Source of the DNA: Circinella minor
Taxonomy: Eukaryota; Mucoromycota; Mucoromycetes; Mucorales; Lichtheimiaceae
Assembly (NCBI GenBank): GCA_016758965.1
Contig: JAEPRB010000119.1
Span: forward strand, 1-64,000
Direction of reading: 5' to 3'
DNA: 64,000 nucleotides
The notes beneath the pieces were generated by a model. The model saw only the letters and a program-made list of their open reading frames with translations. It was not told the DNA's origin and searched no databases. Shown one piece after another: positions 61,399-64,000 of this stretch; the first letter of the stretch is position 1; every line of letters starts with the position of its first letter. A program made the translations under genes and the position numbers.

Positions 61399-62890
61399 CT
61401 TTTAGCAGTAATTTAATTTTAAAGGAAAGAAAAAGGAAAGTATTATTGTATAAAAAAAAAAGTTGAAAAATGAACTGTAGCGTGAAAAAAGTTAGAATGT
61501 GCAAAGTGTAATAAAAAAAAAAAAAGGAGGTTAACTTTGGTTAAATATTTACGAGAAAAGAAAGGTTGTTTTTTTTTGTTTAAAAAAGAAAGGATTAAAG
61601 GTCGAAATAATATTATTAATGGTAAATTTGTTGTTGTCGGTCGGAAATGAAGTATATAAGAAGAGGAAATAATAGTAAAGGGCGAGGTTAGAGGAGGGGG
61701 GGAGAGAGGAGGAAAAAAAAGTGAAAGGAAAAACAGAAAAATATGTACTTAAAAAAAAAAAAAAAAAACTTGGTTACGCCTCTAAAAACGTCATGAACCA
61801 CGAGGCAACACGCTATAGTGTTCAAGGTCCCAAACACTTCGGAGTGAAAATCATATTAAAGCATTTATTTTTGTTACAGGTCTCAAAAAATGTCTCAGTA
61901 TTATCAAATATTGTTGTCAAGGAAGAAATGAAGTATCATATTCGCTTGTCTTAATAACAAGCCTACGTTTTATGCATATGTGAAATCGGTTTAGCAGGAG
62001 TTACGTAGTCACCATTCAAATTGTTTGATAATAATATGTTTCTGAAGGCTTTATCTTTTAGCAGAATGTACCTAATATCCAAAATGTAAAGTAAATAGCC
62101 TACAGTATTATCCCTCTATAAAGCAAGATAATAACCATAAACATGATGTTTTCCAACAAAGATGTTTACTTTTTTAAGAATAAAAAAATACGTACGTATA
62201 TCACACAATATTGCCCCAAAAAAAAAGGAACTGTACCTGATGTAGTAACATGTATAAATTATATATTATAATTTACTTTTGACTTGCAATAGTAAACTTT
62301 CATTTGACGAAAGAAATCGATAACTTATAATAATGACTTTATACATAATTACCCCTATAGTAAATTAAATGGTTAAAAACGCTACTGTTTTATGCGTCAT
62401 CTAAATACGTACTCTTGATCATGCATCTCAACCTAGATTCCACATGCTTCTACATAATCTATTTTATTTTGTATTCAATATAAGTGTGACATATACTACT
62501 CAAACCACTATAGACCATATCGGCAGCAGAAACAGTTAGTTTTATTTGTGGCGTTTTCGATGATTTTCGTCGTTAATTAGGCTACTTTTATTGCGTAATT
62601 TATAGACTGCATAAAGTTTTGTATATTTAATTTTCGATTCTGTTGTCATGGGTTATTCGTATCGCAGTTCTTCTTGGTGTCATAATGATTAAGTTTTAAC
62701 AAAACATCACAGCGTTATTAGAATCATAATATCGTTACTGTGTTATTATAATTAACCTGTATATGATTTAATTATAATCTACTACAAGAAATATATAATA
62801 ACTACATTATAATGATGATTTTTTACCCCTGTTTTTTACATAGATCAAAGATATATAAAAATACCATACAGCGAAGACTTTAAACATATC
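61399..62890. other. Intergenic, no gene seen
   Basis: Upstream region of the Hook gene. G/A-rich sequence at 61680-61770 and poly-A runs near its start. The plus ORF at 61721-61954 includes a poly-Lys stretch from an A tract and is not recognised. Confidence 0.45.
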
Positions 62891-62894
62891 ATCA

Positions 62895-63620
62895 ACGCTC
62901 GCTATAATGATATTCGATATAAGGATATTCCGATATAACGATAGGGTTTTGGGGTCCAAGACGGATTAAGCAGGGAAATATCGCTAACTTTATATAATGA
63001 TATCCGATAAGGTTTCAGCAAAAATATCGTTGTCTATCGAGCGAACAAATTATATATTATTTATATTTTAAAGAAGTAAATAATAGTAGTTGCTGGACAT
63101 TTTTTAATTTTATTTGTCAAGAGTTTAATGATCTGAACATTAAATTTATCTTAAACCGTTCCTCATGACAATCCAGCTTTGCTTTTCGTTCACTGTGAAA
63201 ACCCAACTTATCATTTGCTATTTGGCATGGCTTTATAAAGAATAAATAATTTTTGGGTCTTAGTAAGTACGTGCATTTTTTTTTCCTATGGGCCATCAGC
63301 ATTAATTATATGTGATGATTTGGTTCTAATTCAATTAGAACTAATACGAAAAGACATATTTAATAAAAAGAAACTATGCAAAGAGAAAAAACAATCGTTA
63401 TATTATTATAGCTTATTTACAGTATGAACAATATAATGTTCTAGAGCTTTCTTCTTTTTGCAAGACATATCGATACAAATAAGCCCAAGTACATATGATA
63501 GATAGGATTTTACCCGACCATTATAGCTCAGTAGATCAAGAATTCGTTATACCGATAATTCGATATAACAATGCTCTTTTGATCTCACGGGGTATATCGT
63601 TATAGCGAGCGATGACGGTA
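62895..63620. mobile_element. Short inverted-repeat DNA element, type CGCTCGCTATAACGA, copy 2
   Basis: Reverse-complement copy of 39420-40134. The right end reads GCGAGCGATGACGGTA and the left end CAACGCTCGCTATAATGATA, a slightly decayed version of the same terminus. Shared inner landmarks in opposite order include GGGGTCCAAGACGGATTAAG, ACATTAAATTTATCTTAAA and TTGCAAGACATATCGATACA. No coding capacity. With copy 1 it brackets a 23-kb segment in inverted orientation. Confidence 0.75.
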
Positions 63621-64000
63621 CGCAATATGTCCATAATTATTGAATTGCACGATTATAATATTTCAATAATACAATATCGTTGCTTATTACAACATTGGAA
63701 GTTAAAGTTGGCCATGCAAAATAAAAATGAGCTAAAATTAAGCCAGCTATTGAAATGAGCCATCTACGTAATTTTGATATTGGACTGCATCGAATGAATA
63801 TAAGCTACCAGATAATGAAAACGAATATGGTCCAAATGAAAAGTGACGATGCTTGTTATTTATACGTATTTATTTATATTTAAAGAAATAACTATATAGT
63901 AAATGTATTTTTTATGACCCTTTTTTACCTGCTACGTAAACAGCGGTCCCAAAAGGTCAATGGATCTTTGGCTCAAATCTGTAACCATCTCCATTTTTGT
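63621..64000. other. Window end, no gene seen
   Basis: AT-rich sequence to the window edge without a readable frame. Confidence 0.5.

Overview
The window is nuclear DNA from an AT-rich, intron-dense filamentous fungus. The best guess is an early-diverging lineage of the Mucorales (Mucoromycota) type. The reasons are short introns (about 50-190 bp) with GTAAGT-like donors, long T and A homopolymers between genes, poly-Gln and poly-Asn runs inside proteins, an eisosome Pil1/Lsp1 protein, a Hook dynein adaptor, KDZ and Tnp2 transposases, and a repeated gene family that I recall from Mucorales genomes. Genus cannot be fixed from the sequence alone.

Region 1 (about 2.1-26.2 kb) and region 3 (about 57-61.4 kb) are ordinary housekeeping DNA. 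In order they hold a SulP/SLC26 anion transporter (minus), an F-box/WD40 Cdc4/Fbw7-like protein (plus), an unassigned multi-pass membrane protein (plus), a mitochondrial Mtf2-like protein (plus), the excision-repair ATPase RAD16 in 20 exons (plus), a degraded stretch, a low-complexity protein with a C-terminal hydrophobic segment (plus), and V-ATPase subunit G (minus) whose first exon is only the ATG. A Pil1/Lsp1-like eisosome gene (31.2-32.9 kb) and a small C2H2-like zinc-finger ORF (34.1-34.4 kb) lie in the middle. The Hook gene is at 58.1-61.4 kb. For each multi-exon gene I placed the introns by hand. Every model called intact has a coding sum divisible by three and ends in the expected stop.

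Region 2 (about 26.8-57 kb) is a repeat-rich island around the Pil1 gene. It contains two degraded KDZ transposase pieces, a three-copy repeat family (one copy forms a 1.35-kb inverted repeat with another), two kinds of short TA-flanked inverted-repeat elements, a Tnp2/CACTA-like transposase divergent from a 224-residue partner gene, and a broken MULE/FAR1-like transposase with a SWIM zinc finger. A probably intact ASCC1-like 2H phosphoesterase gene sits inside the island, just downstream of transposon-derived terminal repeats. A second copy of one short element lies at 62.9-63.6 kb.

The conserved genes show no operon-like functional grouping. The most unusual items are the divergent Tnp2/224-residue pair, the inverted-repeat gene family, and the extreme exon fragmentation of RAD16 and VMA10.
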